Source: CAVRZY01 sp963725415
Lineage (GTDB): Bacteria; Acidobacteriota; Terriglobia; Bryobacterales; Bryobacteraceae
Length of the DNA: 16,290 nucleotides
Direction of reading: 5' to 3'
Assembly: GCA_963725415.1 (NCBI GenBank)
Contig: CAVRZY010000148.1
Span: 1-16,290 of the forward strand
Position numbers and translations under genes: made by a program. Positions 1 to 7,356 of this stretch are shown piece by piece. The notes beneath the pieces are model-generated. The model worked only from the letters and a program-made list of their open reading frames with translations. It was not told where the DNA came from and searched no databases. Each line of letters begins with the position of its first letter. The stretch's first letter is position 1.

Positions 1-2
1 AC

Positions 3-926
3 TATACCTACCAGGCCCGCTCGATGGCACGCCTCAAGGGCGGCATTCGGCTCACCAACGAGAGCGACAATTTCCCGCAGAACTTCGCCATCACGCGCAT
101 GGCCTCTTCGGCGGCGCGGTTCTATGGGGCGCGGCTGGGCTACGAGCCGGGCGGCTTCGGCAGCGCGCGCGGCGTGGTGGCGCGGCTGTTCAACGCCGCC
201 ACCAACGACGGCGAGCATCTCTTCTACTACCACTCCAACCTCTATGGGAACGACCAGGCCATCGACGCCTGGCTGAAGCACGCCCCGCTGCTCGACCGCC
301 GCGCCAAACCCCTGATCGACGTAGCCGTGTTCTACCCCGATACCGCCATCAAACTGGATGACGAGGCGATCCGCTACCTGTGGGCTTCGGCGTTCCTGTC
401 GCGGGCCGAGGCACTCCGTTCGACCACCGACTACGACTACATCAGCGAGCCGATGATCCTGGATGGCGCGCTCGACCGCTACAAGGTGCTGGTTTTTGTG
501 TGGGGTCACATCACCGAGAAACCGGTCCTGGAGCGGATCGCGCGCTGGGTCGAGGCCGGGGGAACGCTGATCTACCCGGAGCGTCCGCGCGGTGTGCTCC
601 AAACCGTGGAGGGCGATCTGTCGGTCTCACACCGCTGGCAGAGAGGCGAAACGGGGAAAGGCCGCGTCATCTTTTTCCCGGGCGACCCCGAGCCGGGCGA
701 GCCCTACGCCCGCTTCGTGCGCGACGAGCTGCGAAAGCTGGCCAACCTGCGCCCTCAGGTCGCGGCGGCGCTGCGCATCGAGAAACCTCCCGGGGTCTAC
801 TGGAGCGTACTCGAAAACGGGCAGCTCTGGCTGCTTAACTTCAACGACGACGAAGCGCTGGTCAGCTTGGATGGCCGGCGGCGCCTGCGCCTGGCGCCGT
901 ATACGGTGGTGGAAGCCGGGAAGTAA
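3..926 (+). CDS. Glycoside hydrolase-like protein (GH42/beta-galactosidase type), C-terminal part
   Basis: The frame is open to the left edge (seven codons before the first ATG at 24), so this is the C-terminal roughly 307 residues of a larger protein and the ATG at 24 is probably internal. A first segment (NFAITRMASSAARFYGARLG ... HLFYYHSNLYG) resembles the end of a catalytic barrel. It is followed by a region that looks like the glutamine-amidotransferase-like trimerisation domain of GH42 beta-galactosidases: IDVAVFYPDT, then a buried-strand segment YKVLVFVWGH, then IARWVEAGGTLIYPER. It ends in a small beta-rich tail (GQLWLLNFNDDEALVSLDG). Known for the family: such domains follow a TIM barrel and lack amidotransferase activity. 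Inference: a carbohydrate-active enzyme or a degenerate relative; substrate unknown. The phosphoesterase starts 12 bases downstream, so the two are probably cotranscribed. Confidence 0.6.
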   Translation, partial: YTYQARSMARLKGGIRLTNESDNFPQNFAITRMASSAARFYGARLGYEPGGFGSARGVVARLFNAATNDGEHLFYYHSNLYGNDQAIDAWLKHAPLLDRRAKPLIDVAVFYPDTAIKLDDEAIRYLWASAFLSRAEALRSTTDYDYISEPMILDGALDRYKVLVFVWGHITEKPVLERIARWVEAGGTLIYPERPRGVLQTVEGDLSVSHRWQRGETGKGRVIFFPGDPEPGEPYARFVRDELRKLANLRPQVAAALRIEKPPGVYWSVLENGQLWLLNFNDDEALVSLDGRRRLRLAPYTVVEAGK

Positions 927-938
927 AAGGACGGCTCC

Positions 939-1736
939 ATGCTGCGACTTGGCTGGTTGACCGACATCCACCTCAACTTCATTTCGCAGGACCAACGGAT
1001 GGAATTCTACGGGCGCGTCCGGTCCACGAAGCTGGACGCCGTTCTGATTGGGGGCGACATCGGCGAAGCGGATTCGGTGCAGCGCTTTCTCTCGGAGCTT
1101 GAAGACAGCCTCGAAGCGCCGATCTATTTCGTGCTGGGGAACCATGATTTCTACGGCGGGTCCATCGTGGCGATACGAGAGCGACTGGCGCAGCAGGCGC
1201 TTCGTTCCCGCCGCCTGTGCTGGCTCTCATCGGCGGGAGTGGTGAAGCTGACTGACAGCACGGCGCTGGTGGGCCACGATGGCTGGGCCGACGGGCGCCT
1301 GGGCCACAGCTTCTCTTCCGAAGTACTGCTGAGCGACTACTTTCTGATCCAGGAGCTGCCCGGCTTCGACAAGCCGGAACTGTTCCGCCGGCTGAACGCG
1401 CTGGGCGACGAGGCAGCTCAGTACCTCCGCAAGGTGTTGTCCGAAGCGCTCCAGTCTTTTTCGAACGTGATCCTGCTGACGCACGTTCCTCCCTTCAGGA
1501 AGTCCTGCTGGTACCAGGGTAGGATTTCCGATGATGACTTTCTGCCGCACTTCGCCTGCCAGGCCGTGGGAGACGTTCTCCTTGAAATGATGGAGGGCCG
1601 GCCTCACTGCAATTTGACGGCTCTCTGCGGTCACACCCACAGCCCGGGGTTCGCGGAAATCCGAGACAACCTGCGCGTGTACACCGGCGGCGCCGACTAC
1701 GGCGCCCCGATCATTCAGCAAATCTTCGAGGTGTAG
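939..1736 (+). CDS. Calcineurin-like metallophosphoesterase
   Basis: The 265-residue protein shows the full metallophosphoesterase motif series: DIH (D9, H11), GGD (D40), GNHD (N68-D70), a THVPP block (H182) and GHTH (H232, H234). These residues bind the two metal ions in this superfamily, so an active phosphomonoesterase or diesterase is expected; the substrate cannot be told from sequence. No signal peptide or membrane segment is visible, so it is probably cytoplasmic. The ATG at 939 is preceded by AAGGA with about seven bases of spacing, a good ribosome binding site. The short gap after the upstream glycosidase-like gene suggests one transcript. An unusual insert between GNHD and the next His (VGHDGWADGRLGH, about 112-123) carries extra His and Asp residues. 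Confidence 0.88.
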   Translation: MLRLGWLTDIHLNFISQDQRMEFYGRVRSTKLDAVLIGGDIGEADSVQRFLSELEDSLEAPIYFVLGNHDFYGGSIVAIRERLAQQALRSRRLCWLSSAGVVKLTDSTALVGHDGWADGRLGHSFSSEVLLSDYFLIQELPGFDKPELFRRLNALGDEAAQYLRKVLSEALQSFSNVILLTHVPPFRKSCWYQGRISDDDFLPHFACQAVGDVLLEMMEGRPHCNLTALCGHTHSPGFAEIRDNLRVYTGGADYGAPIIQQIFEV

Positions 1737-1740
1737 AACC

Positions 1741-1762
1741 GGGGACAGGCTACGCTGTCCCC
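1741..1762. terminator. Perfect 8-bp hairpin between convergent genes
   Basis: GGGGACAG (1741-1748) and CTGTCCCC (1755-1762) are perfect reverse complements around a 6-base loop. The hairpin sits in the 30-base gap between the stop of the phosphoesterase (+, 1736) and the stop of the DUF362 gene (-, 1767). No T-run follows on either strand, so a classical intrinsic terminator is not complete. It may serve as a bidirectional terminator or be a single REP-type palindrome. I saw no second copy in the window. Confidence 0.5.
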
Positions 1763-1766
1763 ATTG

Positions 1767-2822
1767 CTATACCTCCCTGTAGCCCCAGAGTCCGCGAATA
1801 CTGTCCCAGGTGTATATAGTCGGCTTGGCAAACTGCCGTCTGACGTTCTCCAGTTTCTCTCCCCGGATTTCGATCTCATCCAGGGCGGCTGGTCCTAGTC
1901 CGGCCTTATTGGCCCATGCAAAGGTGGGAACCTCGCGCGTCTCGAAGCCCATGACGCTGGCGGCGACCATGTCCGTAGCCACAGGGTTCGTGCCTGCGAT
2001 GATGACGTCCATCTTGACTAACGGGCCCTGGGAAGGACCGTTGCCCTCCATGGCCATCGAGCCGTCGATGACCACTAGTCCGAGCTTGTTTGCCCGCACC
2101 ATATCTACGATTGCCGCTGCCGTCCCCGAGGGTTCTACTTTGGCAGTGACGTCGTGAACCAGGCCCCGCACGGAGTAATACACCGTGCCTGGGTAGACGC
2201 CGATGAGGTTTTTCATTCCCAAAGTCACCGCCGCCAACGCGTGGGTCTTCATCATGGGCACCGAGCAGAGCAAGTCTATGTCAGTTAGTGAGCGGTGAAG
2301 CGTGATCTTGTCAAAGACGAATGCCTTGGGCACAGTTACTTCCGCCATCTCACCCGAATGCAGATTGACGAGTGGAACATTGAGGGATTTGGCTAGCTCG
2401 GAATAGCCCAGTTCGTCGAAGACGAACTTCTGCATCCCGTCCAGAATGTCTTTCTTCTTCGTTCGGAAGATTTCCTGCCCTTGCACGTTGAATCCAATGG
2501 CGGCCGCGGAGCCCTCGCCGATGAGCACCTCTTTTCGCGCGGCCTTCATCAGTTGCGCCAGGGCGCGGATGACCTCCGGCTTGGTGGTGGCGCTCGGAAG
2601 CGCAGTGACCAGGTTCGGCTTGAGCATGATCCGGTCCTTGCCCTTGGCAATGGTCTGAATGCCGCCAAGCAGATCGACGGCCTGCTCGACGGCCGCGCCG
2701 ATTTTGCCATCCTTGATCTTCACTACGCTCACCGCGGGCCGCGGCGGGCCGGCTGCGGCGCCAAGCGCCGCGCCTCCGCAAGTCAGCAAAAACCGTCTTC
2801 GAGAAAGTTGTGTGTACCTCAT
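1767..2822 (-). CDS. DUF362 domain protein with Tat signal
   Basis: I chose the ATG at 2822 (351 residues) because it places a twin-arginine signal at the very N-terminus: SRRRF followed by LLTCGGAALGAAAG. A longer reading frame reaches 2942, but its first 40 residues look non-coding. The mature part has typical DUF362 blocks: RIMLKPNLV, VLIGEGSA, DIDLLCSVPMMKTHALAAVTLGMKNLIGV and VVIDGSMAMEGNGP, then TNPVATDMVAASVMGF. DUF362 proteins are widespread in bacteria and archaea and their biochemical role is not established. Export by Tat suggests folding, possibly with a cofactor, before secretion. No ferredoxin-type Cys cluster, present in some relatives, is seen here. No clear Shine-Dalgarno site precedes the start. 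The gene converges on the phosphoesterase across a hairpin. Confidence 0.85.
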   Translation of the reverse strand: MRYTQLSRRRFLLTCGGAALGAAAGPPRPAVSVVKIKDGKIGAAVEQAVDLLGGIQTIAKGKDRIMLKPNLVTALPSATTKPEVIRALAQLMKAARKEVLIGEGSAAAIGFNVQGQEIFRTKKKDILDGMQKFVFDELGYSELAKSLNVPLVNLHSGEMAEVTVPKAFVFDKITLHRSLTDIDLLCSVPMMKTHALAAVTLGMKNLIGVYPGTVYYSVRGLVHDVTAKVEPSGTAAAIVDMVRANKLGLVVIDGSMAMEGNGPSQGPLVKMDVIIAGTNPVATDMVAASVMGFETREVPTFAWANKAGLGPAALDEIEIRGEKLENVRRQFAKPTIYTWDSIRGLWGYREV

Positions 2823-3003
2823 TTGGGCAGTTGCCAGTATATCGTAGGCGGGTGAGCTACAATGAGCGCCGGTGCCGTCTTGCCAGGGGCCGCGATATAC
2901 CCGAGGCGTGAAAGGGAGTACGCCAGTGACGGTCGGAGGCACAGCCGTTTCGCGAGGAGATCGAGGAACAGCTCCAAGTGCAGCCGTGAGCCGCTACTGT
3001 CGC
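2823..3003. other. Intergenic region with no convincing gene
   Basis: These 181 bases lie between the start of the DUF362 gene and the end of the small minus-strand ORF. They hold the possible DUF362 promoter at the left end. Short ORFs occur on both strands, but none has protein-like composition or a ribosome binding site. No RNA structure or repeat stood out. Confidence 0.4.
2836..2862 (-). promoter_or_regulatory. Possible promoter of the DUF362 gene
   Basis: Read on the minus strand, TTGTAG (2862-2857) and TATACT (2841-2836) are separated by 15 bases. TATACT differs from the sigma-70 -10 consensus at one position, but the spacer is short. The -10 lies 13 bases before the ATG at 2822, giving a very short leader, which fits the absence of a ribosome binding site. 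Confidence 0.3.
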
Positions 3004-3114
3004 TTAGAGCGCTCCGCGATGGGCCAGCAAGCGAATGTATTCATCGCGATCCAGCGGGCATTCAACCAGCGCACTGAGCTCGCTGCGAATTCCTCGAGTA
3101 GGATAAGCGCTCAC
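3004..3114 (-). CDS. Small hypothetical protein, 36 residues, overlapping the upstream gene
   Basis: A GTG at 3114-3112 overlaps the TGA of the upstream ORF (3113-3111) as GTGA, the arrangement used for translational coupling. The 36-residue product begins MSAYPTRGIRSELSALVECP and ends DEYIRLLAHRGAL before TAA at 3004. Its composition (charged amphipathic segments, balanced codons) looks like genuine protein rather than shadow frame. I do not recognise it. It could be a tiny partner of the 120-residue protein, or the true C-terminus of that protein displaced by a frameshift; single-base losses are seen elsewhere in this contig. Confidence 0.4.
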   Translation of the reverse strand: MSAYPTRGIRSELSALVECPLDRDEYIRLLAHRGAL

Positions 3115-3473
3115 AGCACAGGGTCCACCGCTTCCACCAGATCGAGATAGGCCCGCTTCAGCTTTTGAGCCTCAGGGCTCAGTTTTGACTCTTTTTCCTG
3201 CGCGATCCAGTCCCAGGTGGATTCGAATTTGGCGGCGAAAACGCGCCAGGATACTGCCCGGTTTTCTGCGTAGGCCAAAATATTCAAAGCCTTGCATTCG
3301 TGGACCCAAATGCCGGCTTTCTCCCGGTCGGTAACCAGGATCGGACGGCGAAAGCGGAAGAAGCGGTTCTTCGTCAAGATCCCCGTGAGTGCCCGTGTGG
3401 CAATCCGGACAACTGCGGATGGCTCGTTGCCTCTTCGCCGCGGCGGCGTAACCAGAACGGCCCGATGGCTCAC
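3111..3473 (-). CDS. Hypothetical protein, 120 residues
   Basis: Not recognised. The last 90 residues look like real protein: NRFFRFRRPILVTDREKAG, then WVHECKALNILAYAENRAVSW, then a Trp- and charge-rich helical stretch (FAAKFESTWDWIAQEKES) and KLKRAYLDLVEAV. The start is uncertain: GTG at 3473 is the only upstream start in frame and has only a poorly spaced AAAGG before it, and residues 1-25 are Pro/Arg-rich and may be untranslated. No signal peptide or membrane segment is seen. The stop overlaps a 36-codon ORF. An intracellular soluble helical protein is all that can be inferred. Confidence 0.45.
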   Translation of the reverse strand: MSHRAVLVTPPRRRGNEPSAVVRIATRALTGILTKNRFFRFRRPILVTDREKAGIWVHECKALNILAYAENRAVSWRVFAAKFESTWDWIAQEKESKLSPEAQKLKRAYLDLVEAVDPVL

Positions 3474-3661
3474 CTTTACAGTCTAACAGGACGGCCAGCA
3501 CGCGGATGCCCGCTGTGGGGCGGAGCCACTCTGCTGGCGGTTTTCCAAACGCCGGGCTGGTAGGCGCCGAACATGCCGCCCGCCGGCAGCAGCGGGGCCG
3601 TCTTCACGCTGCCCTCGCCATTCCAGTATTCCATCTGGGACAATAAGGGTGTCGCCCTCTC
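3474..3661. other. Intergenic region upstream of the HlyD-type gene
   Basis: These 188 bases separate the minus-strand hypothetical from the plus-strand adaptor gene. On the minus strand a 52-codon ORF (ATG at 3634, stop at 3476) begins MEYWNGEGSVKTAPLLPAGG and looks partly protein-like, but it has no ribosome binding site and its second half is Pro/Arg-rich. It could be the N-terminus of a frameshifted longer version of the 3111-3473 gene or chance. A short GGG/CCC hairpin (AGGGTGTCGCCCT) lies directly before the adaptor ATG. No clear promoter was found. Confidence 0.3.
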
Positions 3662-4881
3662 ATGTCGCGAACAAGACTCCTCTGCGCCCTCATCCTGCTG
3701 CTCATTGCCTTGGCGCTGGCTTGGTGGATTCATCGTATCAACACGCGCCCGCCGGAAGTGCCGTTCGCCAGGGTGAAGCGTGAGACGCTGGTCAGCACGC
3801 TGGTGACGAACGGGAAGGCCGAACCGTGGGAGTGGGTGGCGGTTCGCGCAGAGCGTCAGGGCCCGGTCGAGAGGGTGGGGGTCGAAAAAGGCCGGCAGGT
3901 CACGAAGGGTGGGGTGCTGGTGGAACTGGGCGCGCGGGATGCGCGTACCGCTCTGACCGCGGCGGAGGCCCGGGTCACGCAGGCCCAGGCGGAACTCGAG
4001 ACGCTGAAGCGCGGCGGCCCCTCGGCCCAACTCGCCGAGATCGACAACGGCCTGGCGCGCGCCCGCATGGACCTCGAATTCGCGCAACGCGACCACGCTG
4101 CCCTCAAACGCCTGCTCGAGAAGCAGGCCGCGACGCGGCAGGATGTCCTGGATGCCGGCCGGCGGGTCGAGCAGGCGCAAGCGCAGATCCAGGCGCTCGA
4201 GAAGAAACGCGCGGCGCTGGTCAGCCCCACCGACACCACCGCCGCGGAGGCCCGCGTCAGAGAGGCGCAAGCAGCCCGGCAGGCGGCGCAGGAGCGCCTC
4301 GAGCAGGCGCTCATCCGCGCACCCATCTCCGGCGTGGTTTATCAACTTGATGCCCGCGTGGGCGCCTACTTGAATCCCGGGGACTCCGTGGCCAGCATCG
4401 GGCTGCTGGACAGACTGCGCGTGCGGGTTTACGTCGATGAGCCGAACTGGGGCGCGTGGGGCGGGGAATGCCCGTCACGATTACTTGGGACGCGCTGCCC
4501 GGCCGCCAGTGGAAAGGGACGGTGGAAAGAGTTCCGACCGAAGTGGTACCGCTACAGACCCGCCAGGTCGGAGAAGTGATCTGCACCATCGACAACCCCA
4601 ATCGGGAACTGCTGCCGGCCACTAACGTCAACGCCGAGGTCGTCTCTCAGGTGGCGCCGGACGTCCTCACCATTCCCAAGGAGGCGCTGCGCAAGCAGTC
4701 CAACCAGACGGGTGTTTTCCTGCTCCAGGGAGACCGGGTTGCCTGGCGCCAGCTCAAACTAGGCGCCTCCAGCGTCACCCGCGTCCAGGTTCTCCAGGGT
4801 CTCTCGGAGGGCGACTCCGTAGCGCTGGCGTCGGAGCGGTCGCTCGGAGACGGCGACCGCGTGCGCCCCCTCTATCCCTGA
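3662..4881 (+). CDS. HlyD/MacA-type periplasmic adaptor, single-base frameshift
   Basis: An N-terminal membrane anchor (about residues 6-23) is followed by the first half of a lipoyl domain (63-90), a long Ala/Gln/Glu/Arg-rich coiled-coil hairpin (about 95-218), the second lipoyl half (IRAPISGVVYQLDARVGAY) and a beta-barrel segment ending RVRVYVDEP. After the codon at 4442-4444 the frame is lost. Restoring one G there gives the expected DEPELGRVGRGMPVTITWD, and the protein continues to TGA at 4881, about 406 residues, normal length. Adaptors of this family bridge an inner-membrane ABC or RND pump to an outer-membrane channel. No pump or channel gene is adjacent here, so its partner is unknown. 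The missing base may be a sequencing error or a real mutation; the downstream half is otherwise intact. Confidence 0.8.
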
Positions 4882-4911
4882 ATCCTTCAGGCCTCGCCCG
4901 CTTCCATTCGG

Positions 4912-4920
4912 TGCTATGAT
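4912..4920 (+). promoter_or_regulatory. Extended -10 promoter element
   Basis: TG-C-TATGAT is an extended -10 element with one mismatch to TATAAT. It lies 9 bases before the ATG at 4930, and no Shine-Dalgarno sequence is present between them, so the transcript would be leaderless or nearly so. No good -35 hexamer was found, which extended -10 promoters can tolerate. Confidence 0.4.
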
Positions 4921-4929
4921 AGCCCACCG

Positions 4930-6576
4930 ATGAGCGGAACAGTGTCCCGCAGAGAGGTTTTGGGCGCGATGGCGACGGCAACGTTCCCCACTGTCGATCC
5001 TGCGGTGATGAAACGCCATGACGAGGCCGTCGAGCGTCTGCTCAAGGTCCAGATCACCGATCCCTCCAGCCGCTGGTGCGGCGCGTATCCGGACGAGTTC
5101 GGCTTGCACCATCCCGGCTCGGCAGGCGGCATTCTGGAGCGGTTCACCGCGGCGTTCCTGCATCCGGACTCGCGATTCCACCGGGACAGCCTGCTGGTCG
5201 AACGGATGTGGCTGGCGGCCGGCTACCTCGCCCGTGCGCAGAACCAGCAGGGCAACATCGACCTGCTGATCACGAACTTCAACTCGCCGCCGGATACTGC
5301 CTTCGTGGTGCACTCGGTGGCCACCGCGGCGTGTCTTGCCACTCGCCAGGGAGAGCGCGAGTTGGCCGCCATCATAGAGCCATTCCTCCGCAAAGCCGCC
5401 GCCGGCATGGCGGTGGGCGGCGTACACACCCCCAATCATCGTTGGGTGGTGTGCTCCGCGCTGGCGCAGGTCAACGAGCTGTTCCCCAACCCTGCTTACG
5501 TGCGCCGCATCGACCAGTGGCTGGCCGAGGGCATCGACATCGACGCGGACGGGCAGTTCACCGAGCGCAGCACCCTGGTCTACAACATCGCCGTCGATCG
5601 CGCCCTCATCGTGATGGCGGACAAGCTGAAGCGGCCCGAGCTGCTCGGGGCCGTGCGGCAGAATCTCAACTCGATGTTATACCTGCTGCACCCGGGCTAC
5701 GAGGTGGTGTCGGAGATCTCGCGCCGCCAGGACCTGAACCAGCGCGGGGACATCGGCCGTTATTGGTTCCCTCTGCGGTACCTGGCGGTGCACGACGGCA
5801 ACGGCCGCTTTGCCGCGCTGGCCGATCCGTTTGCTGGCCGATACGCCGACCTCCCGGCGCTGATGGAGTATCCTGAACTGACGCATCCCGGCCCGGCGCA
5901 CGCTCTGATCTCTGAGGATTACGAGAGACAGTTTCCGCTTCTAGGGATCGCCCGCATCCGCCGTGGCCTGACCTCGGCCACGCTCATCCTGGGCGGCAAC
6001 AGCCGGTTCTTCACGCTGCGCCGCGGCCAGTCGGTCATCAACGCGGTTCGCTTTGCCAGCGCTTTTTTCGGCAAGGGGCAATTCGTGCCGCAGAAAGCAG
6101 AGCAGCGGGGCGAGAGCTACTATTTCGTGCAGTCGCTTGTAGGGGATTACATGCAACCGCTCGAGAGGCCGCGCCGCATCGGCCCAGCCGATTGGGTCGC
6201 GGCGCGAGCCGAGCGGCGGCGAACCGAGATCTCGAAGCTCGAACAGGCGGCCACCGTGACGGAACTGAAAAACGGCTTCCGCCTGCGGCTCCAGGCGCAT
6301 GGCACCAACGACGTTCCAGTGGCCGTCGAGGTCAACCTTCGTGAAGGCGGCGACCTGGAAGGATGCGTGCCAGCCCCGCGCGTCAAAGATGCCTGGCTGC
6401 TGCCCGCCGGCCAGGCCAGCTACCGGATGGGCGAAGATGAGATTCGCTTTGGCCCCGGTCTCCGCGCGCACAGCTACACGCAAGTCCGCATGGCGGAGGA
6501 AAAGCTGCCCGGCCCCAGCGTGTACCTGACCGCTTACACGCCCTTCGACCACACCCTGCTATTCGAGTGGAGCTAA
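4930..6576 (+). CDS. Heparinase II/III-like protein
   Basis: The 548-residue product begins with a weak twin-arginine-like signal (SRREVLGAMATA), suggesting export, although the hydrophobic stretch is short. Residues about 25-300 are rich in helices and contain TPNHRWVVCSALAQ (about 167-180) and DGQFTERSTLVYN (207-219), which resemble conserved Asn-His-Arg and Glu...Tyr segments in the alpha/alpha-toroid of heparinase II/III-type polysaccharide lyases. The second half (about 340-548) is beta-rich, as in the beta-sandwich of those lyases. Inference: an exported enzyme acting on an acidic polysaccharide; catalytic residues are not assigned with certainty. It could instead be a non-catalytic relative. 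It starts 48 bases after the adaptor gene and ends overlapping, tail to tail, with a methyltransferase. Confidence 0.55.
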   Translation: MSGTVSRREVLGAMATATFPTVDPAVMKRHDEAVERLLKVQITDPSSRWCGAYPDEFGLHHPGSAGGILERFTAAFLHPDSRFHRDSLLVERMWLAAGYLARAQNQQGNIDLLITNFNSPPDTAFVVHSVATAACLATRQGERELAAIIEPFLRKAAAGMAVGGVHTPNHRWVVCSALAQVNELFPNPAYVRRIDQWLAEGIDIDADGQFTERSTLVYNIAVDRALIVMADKLKRPELLGAVRQNLNSMLYLLHPGYEVVSEISRRQDLNQRGDIGRYWFPLRYLAVHDGNGRFAALADPFAGRYADLPALMEYPELTHPGPAHALISEDYERQFPLLGIARIRRGLTSATLILGGNSRFFTLRRGQSVINAVRFASAFFGKGQFVPQKAEQRGESYYFVQSLVGDYMQPLERPRRIGPADWVAARAERRRTEISKLEQAATVTELKNGFRLRLQAHGTNDVPVAVEVNLREGGDLEGCVPAPRVKDAWLLPAGQASYRMGEDEIRFGPGLRAHSYTQVRMAEEKLPGPSVYLTAYTPFDHTLLFEWS

Positions 6577-7352
6577 ACCAGCGCGCGAATGATCTGGTCG
6601 CGCGAGCCCTCGCCGAATGGCTCGCGTTGGAAGGAACCCCAGTAGTCGGTGATCCGGAATCCCTCCAGCTCGAGCAGGTTCTCCAGTTCGCCGCGGGTGA
6701 ACCACGTCAGGATCAGGCTGGCGGATGATTCCGAAACCGGCCTGCCGCCGGCGTCTTCGACCGTCCATTGAAAATGCACTTCCAGGCGCTGCGTGGCTGG
6801 GTATGGAACGGTCCTGGAAGTTCGGCGCGTGCGCAAGCCGGTGTTCGGATCGGTCCGGTCCATCTCGAAGTTGGGCCCACGCGGCTCGATTAGGTATCGG
6901 TAGTCCGGCTGGAAGACGTCGAAGCACAGCGCGCCGCCCGGCAGCAGGTGCCGGCGAACGTTTCGCAGCCAAGCCCGCTGGTCTTCCCGCTCGAGCAGGG
7001 CCTGCACGACGCGAAACGGCGCGGTCACCAGCGCGAACCTGGTTCCCAGCTCCACCGAACACACGTCCCCCTCCGTGAGGGAGACGCGCTGCTGCACGGG
7101 ATCGGGCTCGCCCGCTAGCTTCTTTCGAAGCTCGGCCAGCATGTCAGGCGAGAGATCTACGCCGTGGATGCGCACGCCGGCATGGGCCGTGGGCAAAAGG
7201 ACTCTCCCGGTCCCGCACCCCATCTCCAGCACCGGACCGCCGGACGCCACGGCAAGCTCCACGTAGAACGGAATGTCCGCGTTATACCCCAGCGCGGCGT
7301 AATCCGCGTCGTAGAAGCGTGCGGCGATCCGGAACAGCTCCAGCATTCCCAT
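6573..7352 (-). CDS. Class I SAM-dependent methyltransferase
   Basis: The 259-residue protein carries motif I VLEMGCGTGRVLLP (about 41-54), the acidic residue of motif II in HGVDLSPDML (D66), EGDV (about 94-97) and a strand-loop ALVTAPFRVVQALL. This is the Rossmann-like fold that binds S-adenosylmethionine. The C-terminal half is beta-rich (EVHFQWTVED, LILTWFTRGELENLLELEGF), as in small-molecule methyltransferases of the Methyltransf_25 group; the substrate is unknown. I took the ATG at 7352; another in-frame ATG at 7346 is possible. The start is 4 bases after the stop of the FAD oxidase gene, so it is probably the third gene of that operon. Its stop shares bases with the stop of the convergent heparinase-like gene. 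Confidence 0.85.
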   Translation of the reverse strand: MGMLELFRIAARFYDADYAALGYNADIPFYVELAVASGGPVLEMGCGTGRVLLPTAHAGVRIHGVDLSPDMLAELRKKLAGEPDPVQQRVSLTEGDVCSVELGTRFALVTAPFRVVQALLEREDQRAWLRNVRRHLLPGGALCFDVFQPDYRYLIEPRGPNFEMDRTDPNTGLRTRRTSRTVPYPATQRLEVHFQWTVEDAGGRPVSESSASLILTWFTRGELENLLELEGFRITDYWGSFQREPFGEGSRDQIIRALV

Positions 7353-7356
7353 GCGC

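Noticed and set aside
627..1145. A 172-codon minus-strand ORF across the glycosidase-phosphoesterase boundary
   Set aside because: Lies antisense to two well-supported genes, has no recognisable motif and no ribosome binding site.
2823..2942. Forty-codon N-terminal extension of the DUF362 protein
   Set aside because: It would bury the twin-arginine signal inside the protein and has non-coding composition; a promoter-like element lies within it.
4042..4280. Ala/Arg/Glu-rich repetitive coding as a possible DNA repeat
   Set aside because: It is explained by the heptad coiled-coil hairpin of the adaptor protein and is not repetitive at the DNA level.
3476..4345. A 289-codon minus-strand ORF opposite the HlyD-type gene
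   Set aside because: Arg/Leu-rich shadow of the coiled-coil coding sequence. Only its last 50 codons outside the adaptor gene look partly protein-like, and they are described with the intergenic region.
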